Part shown: piece by piece, positions 34,952 through 44,524 of the stretch
Layout: each line of letters starts with the position of its first letter
Position numbering within the stretch: the first letter of the stretch is position 1
NCBI GenBank assembly: GCA_964408465.1
Contig: CAYOZV010000001.1
Span: 1 to 64,000 of the forward strand
DNA length: 64,000 nucleotides
Direction: 5' to 3'
Source of the DNA: Mariniblastus sp964408465
Lineage (GTDB): Bacteria > Planctomycetota > Planctomycetia > Pirellulales > Pirellulaceae
Position numbers and translations under genes: made by a program
Notes under the pieces: generated by a model
Databases searched by the model: none
Told to the model about the DNA's origin: nothing
The model's input: only the letters and a program-made list of their open reading frames with translations

Positions 34952-37900
34952 TGTCGTTCTCGTCGCAAGTCTAATGTCATTGGGAAGCTAGGATTTACGG
35001 CCTCGCGCTGAGGCACGAACGATCCGCCTTGATGGCTGACCCGCGAAAATCGTGACGCTCGGCGGCCCTGTGCTTCAAAGCTATTGACGGGGAAATTTTC
35101 TGGATTCAACCCTCCGGGATGCCCTACATGATAGCGACACCCGTCTACTGATCTACCTAACCACGTGTCGTATAGGTCAAATGTCAGAGGTTCGTCAACC
35201 GGAATTGTCGGATGAAGGCAGTTCGGTGGTTGCCAGGCTCGAAATCTGACGCCCGCAACGTACTGGCCGTTAACACCGGTGGAGTGAAACGGGAGCACGC
35301 GTCCGTTACAGGTGAGGACAAACCTTTCGTCCACAAAACCGTCGATTTTTACTTGCAGGCGTTCTACCGATGAATCGACGTATCGCGCCGTTCCTCCGGT
35401 GGCGGCCTGTTCGCCCAACACGTTCCAAGGCTCGATTGCCTGCCGCAATTCGAAGTTGGCCATGTTATAAGTGAACGACCCGATTTCAGGAAAACGGAAC
35501 TCAAAATGTGGCTCAAACCATTTTGCATCCAACTCAAACCCGGCGGCACGACAGGATTCGATCACGTCACAAAAATCTTTCCAGACGTAGTGCGGAAGCA
35601 TGAATTTATCGTGCAAGCGATTGCCCCACGAGACCAGCGGTTGGCGGTAGGGCTTCTCCCAGAACTGCGCGATCAACGTCCGCAGCAACAGTTGCTGCGT
35701 CAGGCTCATCCGTGGATGCGGAGGCATCTCGAAACCGCGCAACTCCAGCAGTCCTTGCCGATCGCTTTTGGCATCCGGCGAACAAAGTTTGTCGATGCAA
35801 AATTCCGCGCGGTGGGTATTGCCGGTCAGATCCGTCAAAGAATGCCGCAGGGCGTGGTCAAGTCGATACGGAGTCACGTCGGCCATGTTGGCAATTTCGT
35901 CGAACGCGATTTGCAGTTCATACAAGGCATCAACGCGGCCTTCGTCCACGCGCGGCGCTTGGGATGTCGCGCCAATGAACCGGCCCGAAAACAAATAGGA
36001 CAGCGACGGATGGTTCTGCCAGAAATTAATCAAACTGGTCAACAGGTCCGGCCTCTGAAACAGTGGGCTCTGCGCGGGCGAGGGGCCGCCGATGACGATG
36101 TGGTTGCCGCCACCGGTGCCGGAGTGTGTCCCGTCCAGCTCGAATTTTTCCGTTCTCAGCCGCGCGTAGTAGGCGTCTTCGTAGATGCCCTCGGTGATCG
36201 TGCGGAGGTCCTGCCAACTTTCGCCGGGCTGGATGTTGACCTCGATGACGCCCGGATCTGGCGTGACGCTGAACATTCTCACACGGTGATCAGTCGGCGG
36301 TTTGTAACCTTCGATGATCACTTTGAGGCCCAATTCGTGGGCGGTATCTTCGATCGCCAACAGCACATCGGCGAAGTCATCGTACGATTCGGTCGGCGGC
36401 ATGAAGGCGTGCAACGTTCCGTTACGTGGTTCGATGCACAGCGCGAACGGCACGGCCGGTTCGAATCCAACCGATCCTGCGTCGCTGCCGGCGACGCCTT
36501 GATCGTTTGCCGTTTGGTTGCGTTTGTTTTGCTGCGAGCCATATTGGGGCATCATCGCGCTGGCATGTACATCGTTGGTTAACGCCGAGCTACCATGTTG
36601 GGCAGATTTAAGCCGTTCCGCTTCACTGAACGCGTTGGCGGCACTGATCGGTTGCGCGCCGCTGTTGGAAGATTTTTGATTCATTCGCTTTTGATGCAGC
36701 AACCGAAATTCCGCCGGCGTCGGTATCGCTCCTTTTTCGGCTAACGGATCGACCGTGTTCAATTTCCGCCATTGTTCAACGTCGTCACCTTGGACCAGCC
36801 CTTTCAGCGGAAGGCGATAGCCCATCGGGGAATCTCCGGGAATCAAAAAGATCCGTTGGGCGCGCGTCAACCATGGTCCCGACGTCCATCCGCTCTCACG
36901 GCTGCTGCCGCTTTTTTGCAAGGGCAACACGACGCCAACCGCGTTGGCCAGCCCGTTATCGATGACTCTTGCCAACCGTCGGCGGTCGGCTTCGTCTTCT
37001 AGGTTTGATCTCTGTAGATCGACATTGGCAGGCAGACGCTGTTCCTCCCACAAATGGTAAAGCGCATCCTCAAAACAGTCCTGGGCAAACTCCGGCGAAA
37101 CGCCCAGCCGCGCCGCGACGCCTCGGCTGAGATTCAACGCATCGTTGTACTTGTGGCCGCATTGTTCATCCGCGCGAGCCAGCAACTCCTGGCGTTGCCA
37201 CATCGGCAAACCGTCTTTCCGCCAGTAGCAGGTCTTAGCCCACCGCGGCAGTGGTTCGCCGGGATACCATTTCCCCTGCCCGTAGTGTAGCAGTGGATTG
37301 GATGAGAACCGGTTCACCATGCGGTGGAATAAATCTTCGGCCAACTTACTTTTGTGATCCCCTAAGGCATCGGTGTTCCACTCCGGCGAATCCGGATCGT
37401 CAATTGAGACAAACGTCGGTTCGCCGCCCATGGTCAACTTCACACCAAGCTCCGATAGGCGTTGGTCGACGTCTTCGCCCAGTTTGGAGATCTTGTTCCA
37501 CTCGCTTTCTTGGTAGGGTTTTGTGACGCGCGGCGTTTCAAAGATCCGTTGGACGGACATGTCGAATTTGAATTCGGTTTCGCATTCTTCAACACCGCCG
37601 GAGATGGGCGCGGCGGCCGAAAATAGTGGCGACGCGGCCAACGGCAGATGGCCTTCGCCAGTGAATAGGCCGCTGGTGGGGTCCAAGCCGACCCAGCCTG
37701 CTCCGGGGAGGTAAACTTCGGTCCAAGCGTGAAGGTCTGTGAAGTCTGTTTCGGCGCCTGATGGCCCGTCCAGCGATTTCACGTCGGGGGTTAATTGAAT
37801 CAGGTAACCAGAAACAAAACGGGCCGCCAAACCAAGTTCACGTAGAACCTGCACCAGCACCCAAGCCGAATCCCGACATGATCCGCTGGCTTTTTCCAGC

Positions 37901-38415
37901 GTTTGATCCACCGTTTGAACACCCGGTTCCATGCGGATCGTATAGTTGATTTTTTGTTCCAGTTTCTGATTCAGCGCCACCAAGAAATCAATCGTGCGCT
38001 TGGGCGACCGATCCACATCGGCCACAAATTGGCGAAAGGTCGCTCCGGTGTCGTCCTTGACCAGGTACGGCTTGAGATAGGCTTGGTCTTCGGCGTTGTA
38101 GTCGAAGGGGAAACTCTCCGCGTAAGATTCGATAAAGAAATCAAACGGATTGATCACCGTCATCGAAGCGGTCAGATCAACGTCGACTGAGAAATGGTCG
38201 ATCTTTTCTTCGAATACGATCCGCGCGATGAAGTTTCCATTGGGGTCTTGCTGCCAATTGATGAAGTGATTCGCGGGTGATATCCGCAACGAATAACTTT
38301 CGATCGGCGTGCGGCAATGTGGGGCCGGGCGTAACCTGATGACCTGCGGATCGACAGAGATCGGGCGATCGTACTTATAGGACGTGTGATGATTGAGGGC
38401 TACTTTAATACTCAT
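34948..38415 (-). CDS. Large transglutaminase-DUF2126 protein (set A)
   Basis: A 1155-residue protein. The N-terminal transglutaminase part has the full triad: Cys180 (ASGSCRDSAW), His229 (DLHAWTEVY) and Asp245 (GLDPTSG). From about residue 300 the long DUF2126 region follows (KLTMGGEPTFVSIDDPD, WYPGEPLPRWA, then TGGGNHIVIGGPSPAQSPLFQRPDLL and FSGRFIGATSQAPRVDE), whose core has been suggested to resemble glutamine-synthetase-type amidoligases. Usual length for the family is about 1100. A low-complexity stretch near 600-650 separates two parts. It overlaps the fusion gene by four bases and follows the stand-alone alpha-E gene by 69 bases. Confidence 0.93.
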   Translation of the reverse strand: MSIKVALNHHTSYKYDRPISVDPQVIRLRPAPHCRTPIESYSLRISPANHFINWQQDPNGNFIARIVFEEKIDHFSVDVDLTASMTVINPFDFFIESYAESFPFDYNAEDQAYLKPYLVKDDTGATFRQFVADVDRSPKRTIDFLVALNQKLEQKINYTIRMEPGVQTVDQTLEKASGSCRDSAWVLVQVLRELGLAARFVSGYLIQLTPDVKSLDGPSGAETDFTDLHAWTEVYLPGAGWVGLDPTSGLFTGEGHLPLAASPLFSAAAPISGGVEECETEFKFDMSVQRIFETPRVTKPYQESEWNKISKLGEDVDQRLSELGVKLTMGGEPTFVSIDDPDSPEWNTDALGDHKSKLAEDLFHRMVNRFSSNPLLHYGQGKWYPGEPLPRWAKTCYWRKDGLPMWQRQELLARADEQCGHKYNDALNLSRGVAARLGVSPEFAQDCFEDALYHLWEEQRLPANVDLQRSNLEDEADRRRLARVIDNGLANAVGVVLPLQKSGSSRESGWTSGPWLTRAQRIFLIPGDSPMGYRLPLKGLVQGDDVEQWRKLNTVDPLAEKGAIPTPAEFRLLHQKRMNQKSSNSGAQPISAANAFSEAERLKSAQHGSSALTNDVHASAMMPQYGSQQNKRNQTANDQGVAGSDAGSVGFEPAVPFALCIEPRNGTLHAFMPPTESYDDFADVLLAIEDTAHELGLKVIIEGYKPPTDHRVRMFSVTPDPGVIEVNIQPGESWQDLRTITEGIYEDAYYARLRTEKFELDGTHSGTGGGNHIVIGGPSPAQSPLFQRPDLLTSLINFWQNHPSLSYLFSGRFIGATSQAPRVDEGRVDALYELQIAFDEIANMADVTPYRLDHALRHSLTDLTGNTHRAEFCIDKLCSPDAKSDRQGLLELRGFEMPPHPRMSLTQQLLLRTLIAQFWEKPYRQPLVSWGNRLHDKFMLPHYVWKDFCDVIESCRAAGFELDAKWFEPHFEFRFPEIGSFTYNMANFELRQAIEPWNVLGEQAATGGTARYVDSSVERLQVKIDGFVDERFVLTCNGRVLPFHSTGVNGQYVAGVRFRAWQPPNCLHPTIPVDEPLTFDLYDTWLGRSVDGCRYHVGHPGGLNPENFPVNSFEAQGRRASRFSRVSHQGGSFVPQREAVNPSFPMTLDLRRERH

Positions 38416-38484
38416 AGGGTCGACTCATGCTGTGAACGCCGGGCAACGGGAAATTGAAAGTGCTCGGCAAGATTTAAAGTGTTT

Positions 38485-39510
38485 TTATGAACTTTGGTGC
38501 TGGGTTTGTGACTGTTTTGAATTGAAAGAAGGGCCAGTCAGGTTTTGCAACTGAGTTGATTTCTTCACGTCAAAGAAGTTCGCAAAAATTTCCTGTCCAA
38601 GTTCGTTGATGGATACTTGGAACTGATCAATGAAGTCGTGCATGCCGTTGGCGATCACGGTTTCGATTTCGGTGGCCTTGAGTTGGTCTGATATCCGCCG
38701 CGCCGTCATTTCGGTCGTTTCAACCAATTCGATCCCTGCCATCTGACGAATCGCCCGCAAGTGAATGTGTGCTTGCATAATGCAGTACTGGATTGATCGA
38801 GGGAAACGATCATCAAAGATCAGGAAATCAGCAACCTTTTCGGGAATGATGCGACCTCGAATCCGGTGATACACATTTAACGCTTCGACCGACTTGAGCA
38901 GGCTGGACCAGCGGACGATGTCGATCGGCGATCCGACTTGGGATGCGTTGGGCAGCAACAAATAGTATTGAACATCCACGATCCGAGACGTTTTATCGGC
39001 CCGTTCGATATATCTGCCGACTTGGAAAAAGTGCCAGGTCTCATCGCGCGGCATGCACGATTCAGAGATCCCAACCAATAAGTGATTGGCCAAGTAAACC
39101 GATTGGCAGAACTGATAGGCGTCTTTGATGGTCTTTTCGGGGGCCTCGGCCGCCTCTTTAACGACCAGGTAAAACCGATTGATTTGCTCCCATAACGAAT
39201 CGGGTAAAATTTCCCGCACCGTCCGCGCGGTTTCGCGGGCCTGAGCGATGCAGGAGTAGATCGAGTTAGGGTTTTTTGGGTCTAAGATCAGAAACTGCAG
39301 AACGTTCTCGCGGCTGCCATCGGGATAGCGCTCGTGAAAGTCCTCGTGATCACCGCTGGTGTAAACCAATGGCATCCACTGCGGTGAAAGCGTCGTCGCG
39401 GCCGAATCCAAAGTCAAACTGTAGTTCACTTTGATGAATCGCGCTACATTTTCGGCGCGTTCGCAATATCGGCTGATCCAATAAATGGCCTCGGCTACAC
39501 GGCTGAGCAT
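38485..39510 (-). CDS. Stand-alone alpha-E protein (DUF403, set A)
   Basis: A 341-residue all-helical protein of the alpha-E family, known only as partner of circularly permuted ATP-grasp proteins. The opening MLSRVAEAIYWISRYCERAENVARFIKVNY carries the ERAE-x-x-AR signature, and a second ERADKTSR lies near 165. Biochemistry is unknown. It lies between the ATP-grasp gene upstream and the DUF2126 gene downstream. The region before its ATG is a tandem repeat whose units contain copies of its own first seven codons. Confidence 0.93.
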   Translation of the reverse strand: MLSRVAEAIYWISRYCERAENVARFIKVNYSLTLDSAATTLSPQWMPLVYTSGDHEDFHERYPDGSRENVLQFLILDPKNPNSIYSCIAQARETARTVREILPDSLWEQINRFYLVVKEAAEAPEKTIKDAYQFCQSVYLANHLLVGISESCMPRDETWHFFQVGRYIERADKTSRIVDVQYYLLLPNASQVGSPIDIVRWSSLLKSVEALNVYHRIRGRIIPEKVADFLIFDDRFPRSIQYCIMQAHIHLRAIRQMAGIELVETTEMTARRISDQLKATEIETVIANGMHDFIDQFQVSINELGQEIFANFFDVKKSTQLQNLTGPSFNSKQSQTQHQSS

Positions 39511-39905
39511 GTGAATAATCTTTCTAGTGGTTTACGTAGTGGATCTTGTTAAAGATCCTTTGCCGATGGTTAGNNNNNNNNNNNNNNNNNNNNNNNNNNN
39601 NNNNNNNNNNNNNNNNNNNNNNNNNNNNNNNNNNNNNNNNNNNNNNNNNNNNNNNNNNNNNNNNNNNNNNNNNTCTTTCTGGTGGTTTACGTAGTGGATC
39701 TTGTTAAAGATCCTTTGCCGATGGTTAGATTTTACGAACGGGATGCAGGGATTTTTGGCAAAATCCACTACATGTTTGCTCGGCTACACGGCTGAGCATG
39801 TGAATAATCTTTCTGGTGGTTTACGTAGTGGATCTTGTTAAAGATCCTTTGCCGATGGTTAGGTTTTACGAACTGGACGCAGGGATTTTTAACAAAACCC
39901 ACTAC
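39489..39905. repeat. 134-bp tandem repeat with copies of the alpha-E start, broken by a gap
   Basis: TCTTTCT(A/G)GTGGTTTACGTAGTGG recurs at 39519, 39674 and 39808, so the period is 134 between the two complete neighbours. Each visible unit includes the GTAGTGGATCTTGTTAAAGATCC hairpin and an outer GGATTTTT...CCACTAC arm. One full unit (about 39779-39810) also repeats the 21 bases that code for the first seven residues of the alpha-E gene, with its ATG and 5' leader. The 100-N gap lies in the array, so true copy number is unknown. Confidence 0.88.
39574..39673. other. Assembly gap (100 N)
   Basis: Lies inside the 134-bp tandem array. A repeat of one full unit would need 79 bases here; more units are possible. 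Confidence 0.98.
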
Positions 39906-39911
39906 ATTGTT

Positions 39912-41345
39912 TTAGGACTGTACGACCCAAGAATCTTTGCTGCCGCCGCCCTGCGAAGAATTCACGATCATCGACCCTTTTTCTAACGCGACGCGCGTCA
40001 ACCCTCCTGGCATGACGTAAACCTCTTCGCCGCAAAGCACGAACGGTCTCAGATCGACGTGCCGCGGAACCAACTCCTGGCCGTCAATGGTTGGCACCGT
40101 CGAAAGTTGGATCATCGGCTGAGCGATGTAGTTCCGCGGATTGACTTTAATCAGATCGGCTGCTTCTGCAAGTTCTGCTTTGGAGCTTTGCGGTCCCATC
40201 ACGATACCTTTGCCGCCGGACTCGTTGACCGGTTTGACGACTAAATCGCCGATGTTGGCCAACACGTGATCACACTGTTTGGAATCCGCGCATAAAAACG
40301 TCGGGACGTTGTTGATGATGGGATCCTCTTTGAGGTAGTACTGAATGATTTGCGGCATATAAGCGTAAACCGCTTTGTCATCTGCGACGCCGGTCCCTGG
40401 TGCGTTGGCCAAGGTCACATTGCCGGCCAGGTAAACATCGAACAGGCCTTTGACGCCCAGCACGGAATCCTTGTTGAAGTATTTGGGGTCCAGGAAATCA
40501 TCATCCACCCGTCGATAGATCACGTCGACCTGTTTCAGCCCGCGTGTCGTCGCCATGTAGACATGTTCGTCGATCACGACCAGATCGCTGCCTTGGACCA
40601 GTTCGATACCCATCTTGCGGGCCAAGAACGTGTGTTCGAAGTAAGCGGAATTGTAGATGCCTGGGGTCAATAGAACGGTCGTCGGGTTTTCGGCAGTTAC
40701 CGGCGCACAACTGATCAGCGTGTCCAGCAGCTTATCGGTGTAGTCACTGACCGGTGCGACGCTCATTCCCTCAAAGACATCCGGAAACGTGCGTTTCATG
40801 ATCTCACGATTTTCCAGAACGTACGAGACGCCCGAGGGGCAGCGGACGTTGTCCTCCAGCACCAGAAATTCTCCGTTGGCGTCACGAATCAGATCAACGC
40901 CCGAGATGTGGCACCAAACGTTGCGCGGAGGACGGAAGCCCTCCATCTGTTCGCGATAGGGCCCGGATGATTTGATGAGGGCTTCGTCAACGATGCCGTC
41001 TTTGACGATGTGTGCCTCGTTGTACAGATCGCCGATAAAGTGATTAAGGGCGGTGACGCGTTGCTTCAGGCCCGCTTCGATGGTTGCCCATTGATCGCCG
41101 GCGATGATTCTTGGAACCAAGTCGAACGGCCAGATCTTTTCGGTGCCCTTGGCATGACCGTAAACGGTGAACGTGATGCCCAAGTTATACAACAGCGCCT
41201 CGGCGGCCTGCTGATTGGCCTGCAGGTCGCTGCCTTGCAACGAAGAGAGCTTGTCATAGATCGCTTGGCAGTAGTCGCGCGGCTTGCAATCTGAATCGAA
41301 CATCTCGTCGAAGCACGCGGGCAATTGGTAATTTGATAAGTTCAT
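39912..41345 (-). CDS. Circularly permuted ATP-grasp protein, stand-alone (set A)
   Basis: A 477-residue CP_ATPgrasp_2 protein (DUF404/DUF407), likely an ATP-dependent carboxylate-amine ligase. ATP-binding elements look intact: DLVVKPVNESGGKGIVMGP, NYIAQPMIQLSTVPT, VMPGGLTRVA, GGGSKDSWVV, and earlier VLEDNVRCPSGVSYVLENR. ATG 41345 starts the usual MNLSNYQLP-type N-terminus; the 26 extra codons to 41423 are proline-rich and probably not translated. It is the first gene of the five-gene cluster, separated from alpha-E by the tandem repeat. Confidence 0.93.
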   Translation of the reverse strand: MNLSNYQLPACFDEMFDSDCKPRDYCQAIYDKLSSLQGSDLQANQQAAEALLYNLGITFTVYGHAKGTEKIWPFDLVPRIIAGDQWATIEAGLKQRVTALNHFIGDLYNEAHIVKDGIVDEALIKSSGPYREQMEGFRPPRNVWCHISGVDLIRDANGEFLVLEDNVRCPSGVSYVLENREIMKRTFPDVFEGMSVAPVSDYTDKLLDTLISCAPVTAENPTTVLLTPGIYNSAYFEHTFLARKMGIELVQGSDLVVIDEHVYMATTRGLKQVDVIYRRVDDDFLDPKYFNKDSVLGVKGLFDVYLAGNVTLANAPGTGVADDKAVYAYMPQIIQYYLKEDPIINNVPTFLCADSKQCDHVLANIGDLVVKPVNESGGKGIVMGPQSSKAELAEAADLIKVNPRNYIAQPMIQLSTVPTIDGQELVPRHVDLRPFVLCGEEVYVMPGGLTRVALEKGSMIVNSSQGGGSKDSWVVQS

Positions 41346-41684
41346 CCGAGTCTCGGAAATTGGTGGTTTGGGGGGGCCGTGGCGAGGCGGATTGTATCGC
41401 GAATCTTCGTTGGAAGATCCCATACATTCGTTCGCCCGCAGGATCTTTTAAGAAGATCCGCTGCCAGTATTAGCAAGCAAACCCCGCGCCGCTACAATGG
41501 CATTTATTCCGCCAAAATCATGGCTTACTGGGACGCCGCCTACAAATTGCGGTTGCCTGTGCAACAATTAAGCACTGGGTTGCTGCAAATCCGCCGTTGG
41601 ATGGGCGGTTTTCCTGCCTCGATATAGAATCGGTAATAGGTGCGGATTAAGTTAATTTCCTTATTAGGGTGCGGGATATCGGAG

Positions 41685-43214
41685 ATGGTTGAGGAAGATT
41701 TAAGCAATGTCAAGATTCTGCTAACGGGAGCCACCGGTTACGTTGGTGGCCGGTTGCTGCCACTGCTGGAAGCATCGCCGCACTCTGTTCGCTGCATGAC
41801 CCGCAATCCGGACAACCTGATTGGAAGTTTGGAGGCTGATACCGAGGTTGTTTACGGCGACGCGTTCGATCTGGAATCGCTCAACGAGGCGCTCAAAGGA
41901 ATCCACACTGCCTATTATCTCGTTCACTCGATGGGGTCGTGCGAGGATTTCGAAATGGCCGATCGCAGAGCGGCGGAGTACTTTGCGGAGGCTTGTACCC
42001 AACAGGGCGTGAAGCGAATCGTCTACCTTGGTGGATTGGGCAACCCTGATCACAAACTTTCAAAACATCTGCGCAGCCGGCAGGAGATCGGCAACATTTT
42101 GAGAACATCTTCGGCGGCGGTTATCGAGTTTCGCGCTTCGATCATCATCGGTTCAGGGAGTCTCTCCTTTGAGATGATCCGAGCACTGGTCGAACGCTTG
42201 CCGGTGATGATTTGTCCAAAGTGGGTGCGCGTGATGGCTCAGCCGATTTCGATCGAAGACGTTTTGGATTATCTGTTCCAAGCGTTAACGCTTCCAATCC
42301 GCAAGACGGTCATTTTTGAAATTGGTGGACCCGATCAGATGTCCTATGGCGAGATCATGCAACTGTACGCGAAGCTACGAGGGCTGCGCCGCTGGATGAT
42401 TCCGGTGCCCCTGCTGACGCCCTATCTGTCAAGTTTATGGCTTGGGTTGGTGACGCCGCTGTACGCGCGGGTGGGGCGAAAGTTGGTCGAAAGTCTGCGC
42501 AACCCGACGCTGGTCTCCAGCAATGTGGCGGACAAGTATTTCACGGTCGAGCCTCGGTCGGCGGAGATGGCGATCGCGCGGGCGTTGGTCAACGAGGACG
42601 AAGAATTTGCGGTGACGCGTTGGTCGGATTCGGTTTCGTCGGCCGGCAAACCTAAATCTTGGGGCGGTGTTCGATTTGGTTCTCGTTTGGTCGATTCCCG
42701 AACGCAGAGAGTCGAAGCCTCGCCCGAAGAGGCGTTCGCTCCTATCCGCCGCATCGGCGGTGATACCGGGTGGTACTACGGCAACTGGTTGTGGCGAATT
42801 CGGGGGTTCTTGGATCTGTTGGTTGGCGGGGTCGGAGTGCGTCGTGGCCGTCGAGAAGACGATCAATTGAAGATTGGTGATGCTGTGGATTTTTGGCGAG
42901 TCCAAAAGTTTCAGCCGGGGCGGGTTTTGCGATTAAGGGCGGAGATGAAAGTGCCTGGCAGAGCTTGGTTGGAGTTCGAGGTGCTGCCGACGGAGACGGG
43001 GGCTGTCGTTCGCCAAACGGCAATATTTGATCCGGTGGGTTTGTTTGGATTGGTGTACTGGTATGCGCTCTATCCGTTGCATCAGTTTGTTTTTGCAGGC
43101 ATGTTGAGGAACATCTGCGCTTCCGCTTCGTCAACCGACGATGACAAACTGAGCGCCGCGACACAAACCTACACGTCTCAGTGGGATCCCAGCGCGGACG
43201 ATTCGCTGTCGTAA
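41685..43214 (+). CDS. SDR-family NAD(P)-binding protein with C-terminal DUF2867
   Basis: About 509 residues from ATG 41685 (frame opens at GTG 41640). The N-terminal half is an atypical short-chain dehydrogenase: ILLTGATGYVGGRLLPLL with the glycine loop, TAYYLVHSMGS, RIVYLGGLG. The C-terminal half is DUF2867 (GDTGWYYGNWLWRIRGFLDLLVGGVGVRRGRR, then LRLRAEMKVPGRAWLEFEV and VYWYALYPLHQFVFAGML), found fused to SDR domains in many bacteria. The function is unknown; membrane-associated redox work has been guessed. It is divergent from the ATP-grasp cluster, with 340 bases between. Confidence 0.9.
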   Translation: MVEEDLSNVKILLTGATGYVGGRLLPLLEASPHSVRCMTRNPDNLIGSLEADTEVVYGDAFDLESLNEALKGIHTAYYLVHSMGSCEDFEMADRRAAEYFAEACTQQGVKRIVYLGGLGNPDHKLSKHLRSRQEIGNILRTSSAAVIEFRASIIIGSGSLSFEMIRALVERLPVMICPKWVRVMAQPISIEDVLDYLFQALTLPIRKTVIFEIGGPDQMSYGEIMQLYAKLRGLRRWMIPVPLLTPYLSSLWLGLVTPLYARVGRKLVESLRNPTLVSSNVADKYFTVEPRSAEMAIARALVNEDEEFAVTRWSDSVSSAGKPKSWGGVRFGSRLVDSRTQRVEASPEEAFAPIRRIGGDTGWYYGNWLWRIRGFLDLLVGGVGVRRGRREDDQLKIGDAVDFWRVQKFQPGRVLRLRAEMKVPGRAWLEFEVLPTETGAVVRQTAIFDPVGLFGLVYWYALYPLHQFVFAGMLRNICASASSTDDDKLSAATQTYTSQWDPSADDSLS

Positions 43215-43235
43215 AATCGTTGGCCCCAATTTGTC

Positions 43236-43375
43236 GTAGTGGATCTTGTTAAAGATCCTGCCCCAATTTGTCCAATTTGTCGTAGTGGATCTTGTTAAAG
43301 ATCCTGCCCGGCTATTGATCGGAGCATTAGGGACAAAGAGAGATGCAACGAGGCGGTTAAACAACACTCCACTAC
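43236..43375. repeat. GTAGTGGATC hairpin repeat, two units
   Basis: CGTAGTGGATCTTGTTAAAGATCCTGCCC occurs twice, about 46 bases apart (from 43235 and 43281), each with the inner GGATCTT...AAGATCC hairpin. The outer arm CTCCACTAC lies at about 43366-43375. Between SDR-DUF2867 and pyrF. Confidence 0.85.
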
Positions 43376-43436
43376 TTGGCAGCCTTGCAGCCCCAATGAT
43401 ATCCTTATCGAAAACAAATTTTTCGAAAGCGATTCA

Positions 43437-44372
43437 TTGCCTTTTTCTCCACTGCACTTCGGCGACCGACTGACACAAGCCATCAAAGCCAAACGTTCAC
43501 CACTGGTCGTGGGCATTGACCCGCGCGCCAATCAATTGCCGCCAAGCCTTCAAACGGATCTCGGTGACTTGGCCGCGACCGCCACAGCCTTTCAAAAATT
43601 TGGCATGGAGATCATTGACGCCGTTGCTGATTTGGTGCCGGCGGTGAAACCACAGGCCGCTTTTTTCGAACGACTTGGGCCGCATGGCATGGTCGCGCTC
43701 GCGAATGTTTGCGACCACGCGGCAGCTGCCGGACTGATGGTGATTATGGACGCTAAACGTAATGACATCGGTGCGACTGCCAAGGCGTATGCGGCGGGGT
43801 ATTTGGGGGCGAAGCCCGAATCCGCTTGGGGCTGCGATGCGTTAACGATCAATCCCTACATGGGCTTTGACACGTTAGCCCCGTTTTTCGAACGGGGCCA
43901 AGAAACAGGTGCCGGCGTTTTCGTTTTGTGTAAGACCTCCAATTCCGGCAGCGATGCCCTGCAATCGAAAACAACCGACGGGGGAAATGACACAATCACC
44001 GATCTGGTCGCCGATGAAATTCAGCGTTTGTGCGAAGCGTCGATCGGCGAATCGGGGTACGGCAACGCGGGTGCGGTTGTCGGAGCGACCTATCCCCAGC
44101 AATTGGTGCATCTGCGAGCAAAAATGAAGAACTCAATTCTGCTGGTGCCTGGATTCGGGGCTCAGGGCGGTTCAGCATCCGATGTGGCGGCAGCGTTTGA
44201 CGAAAATGGCACCGGCGCGGTGATCAACAGCAGCCGCGGTGTGATCTTTGCCTACGAGAAGGAAGAATATCAATCCGAAGCATCCAAGTCTTGGCAAGAC
44301 GCAGTGCGCCAATCGGCGGTGGATACGGTGGAGATACTTAGAACATCGACCAACGCTGGAAAGCTGGCGTAA
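43437..44372 (+). CDS. pyrF: Orotidine 5'-phosphate decarboxylase, type 2
   Basis: Final enzyme of UMP synthesis, decarboxylating OMP. The 311-residue length is that of type 2 enzymes. Motifs: LVVGIDPR, AVKPQAAFFE, the catalytic MDAKRNDIGATAKAY (the Asp-Lys-x-x-Asp set), TINPYMGFD, GAVVGATYP, LLVPGFGAQGG and AVINSSRGVIFAY. The start is a TTG at 43437 with only a weak GAAAG before it; no better start lies close. It is on its own, after a repeat and 153 bases before the convergent permease gene. Confidence 0.96.
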   Translation: MPFSPLHFGDRLTQAIKAKRSPLVVGIDPRANQLPPSLQTDLGDLAATATAFQKFGMEIIDAVADLVPAVKPQAAFFERLGPHGMVALANVCDHAAAAGLMVIMDAKRNDIGATAKAYAAGYLGAKPESAWGCDALTINPYMGFDTLAPFFERGQETGAGVFVLCKTSNSGSDALQSKTTDGGNDTITDLVADEIQRLCEASIGESGYGNAGAVVGATYPQQLVHLRAKMKNSILLVPGFGAQGGSASDVAAAFDENGTGAVINSSRGVIFAYEKEEYQSEASKSWQDAVRQSAVDTVEILRTSTNAGKLA

Positions 44373-44443
44373 CGCTGGTCTGTCGGCCTGCCTCATTAAC
44401 AAACGCAACGATGGCAAACGCAACGAAGGTTTCGACTTTTGGG

Positions 44444-44516
44444 GTAGTGGATCTTTTTAAAAGATCCTGCGGGGAAAAAGGTCTTCAGGATCTTCAGCGG
44501 CTTTAAGGAGGATCCA
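44444..44516. repeat. GTAGTGGATC hairpin repeat copy
   Basis: GTAGTGGATCTTTTTAAAAGATCCTGC forms a hairpin; a further GGATCTTC...GGAGGATCC follows. It lies between convergent pyrF and the LptF/G gene and may serve as their terminator. Confidence 0.7.
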
Positions 44517-44524
44517 TGCCGGCG

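Noticed and set aside
35506..36582. 358-codon open frame on the plus strand opposite the DUF2126 gene
   Set aside because: Its sequence is an arginine/histidine-rich antisense shadow with no motif; the minus-strand frame carries clear family signatures throughout.
39489..39905. CRISPR-like array
   Set aside because: The unit is 134 bp, directly tandem with no spacers, and there are no cas genes nearby.
41346..41423. 26-codon upstream extension of the stand-alone ATP-grasp gene
   Set aside because: Proline-rich, unlike the family; ATG 41345 gives the usual N-terminus.
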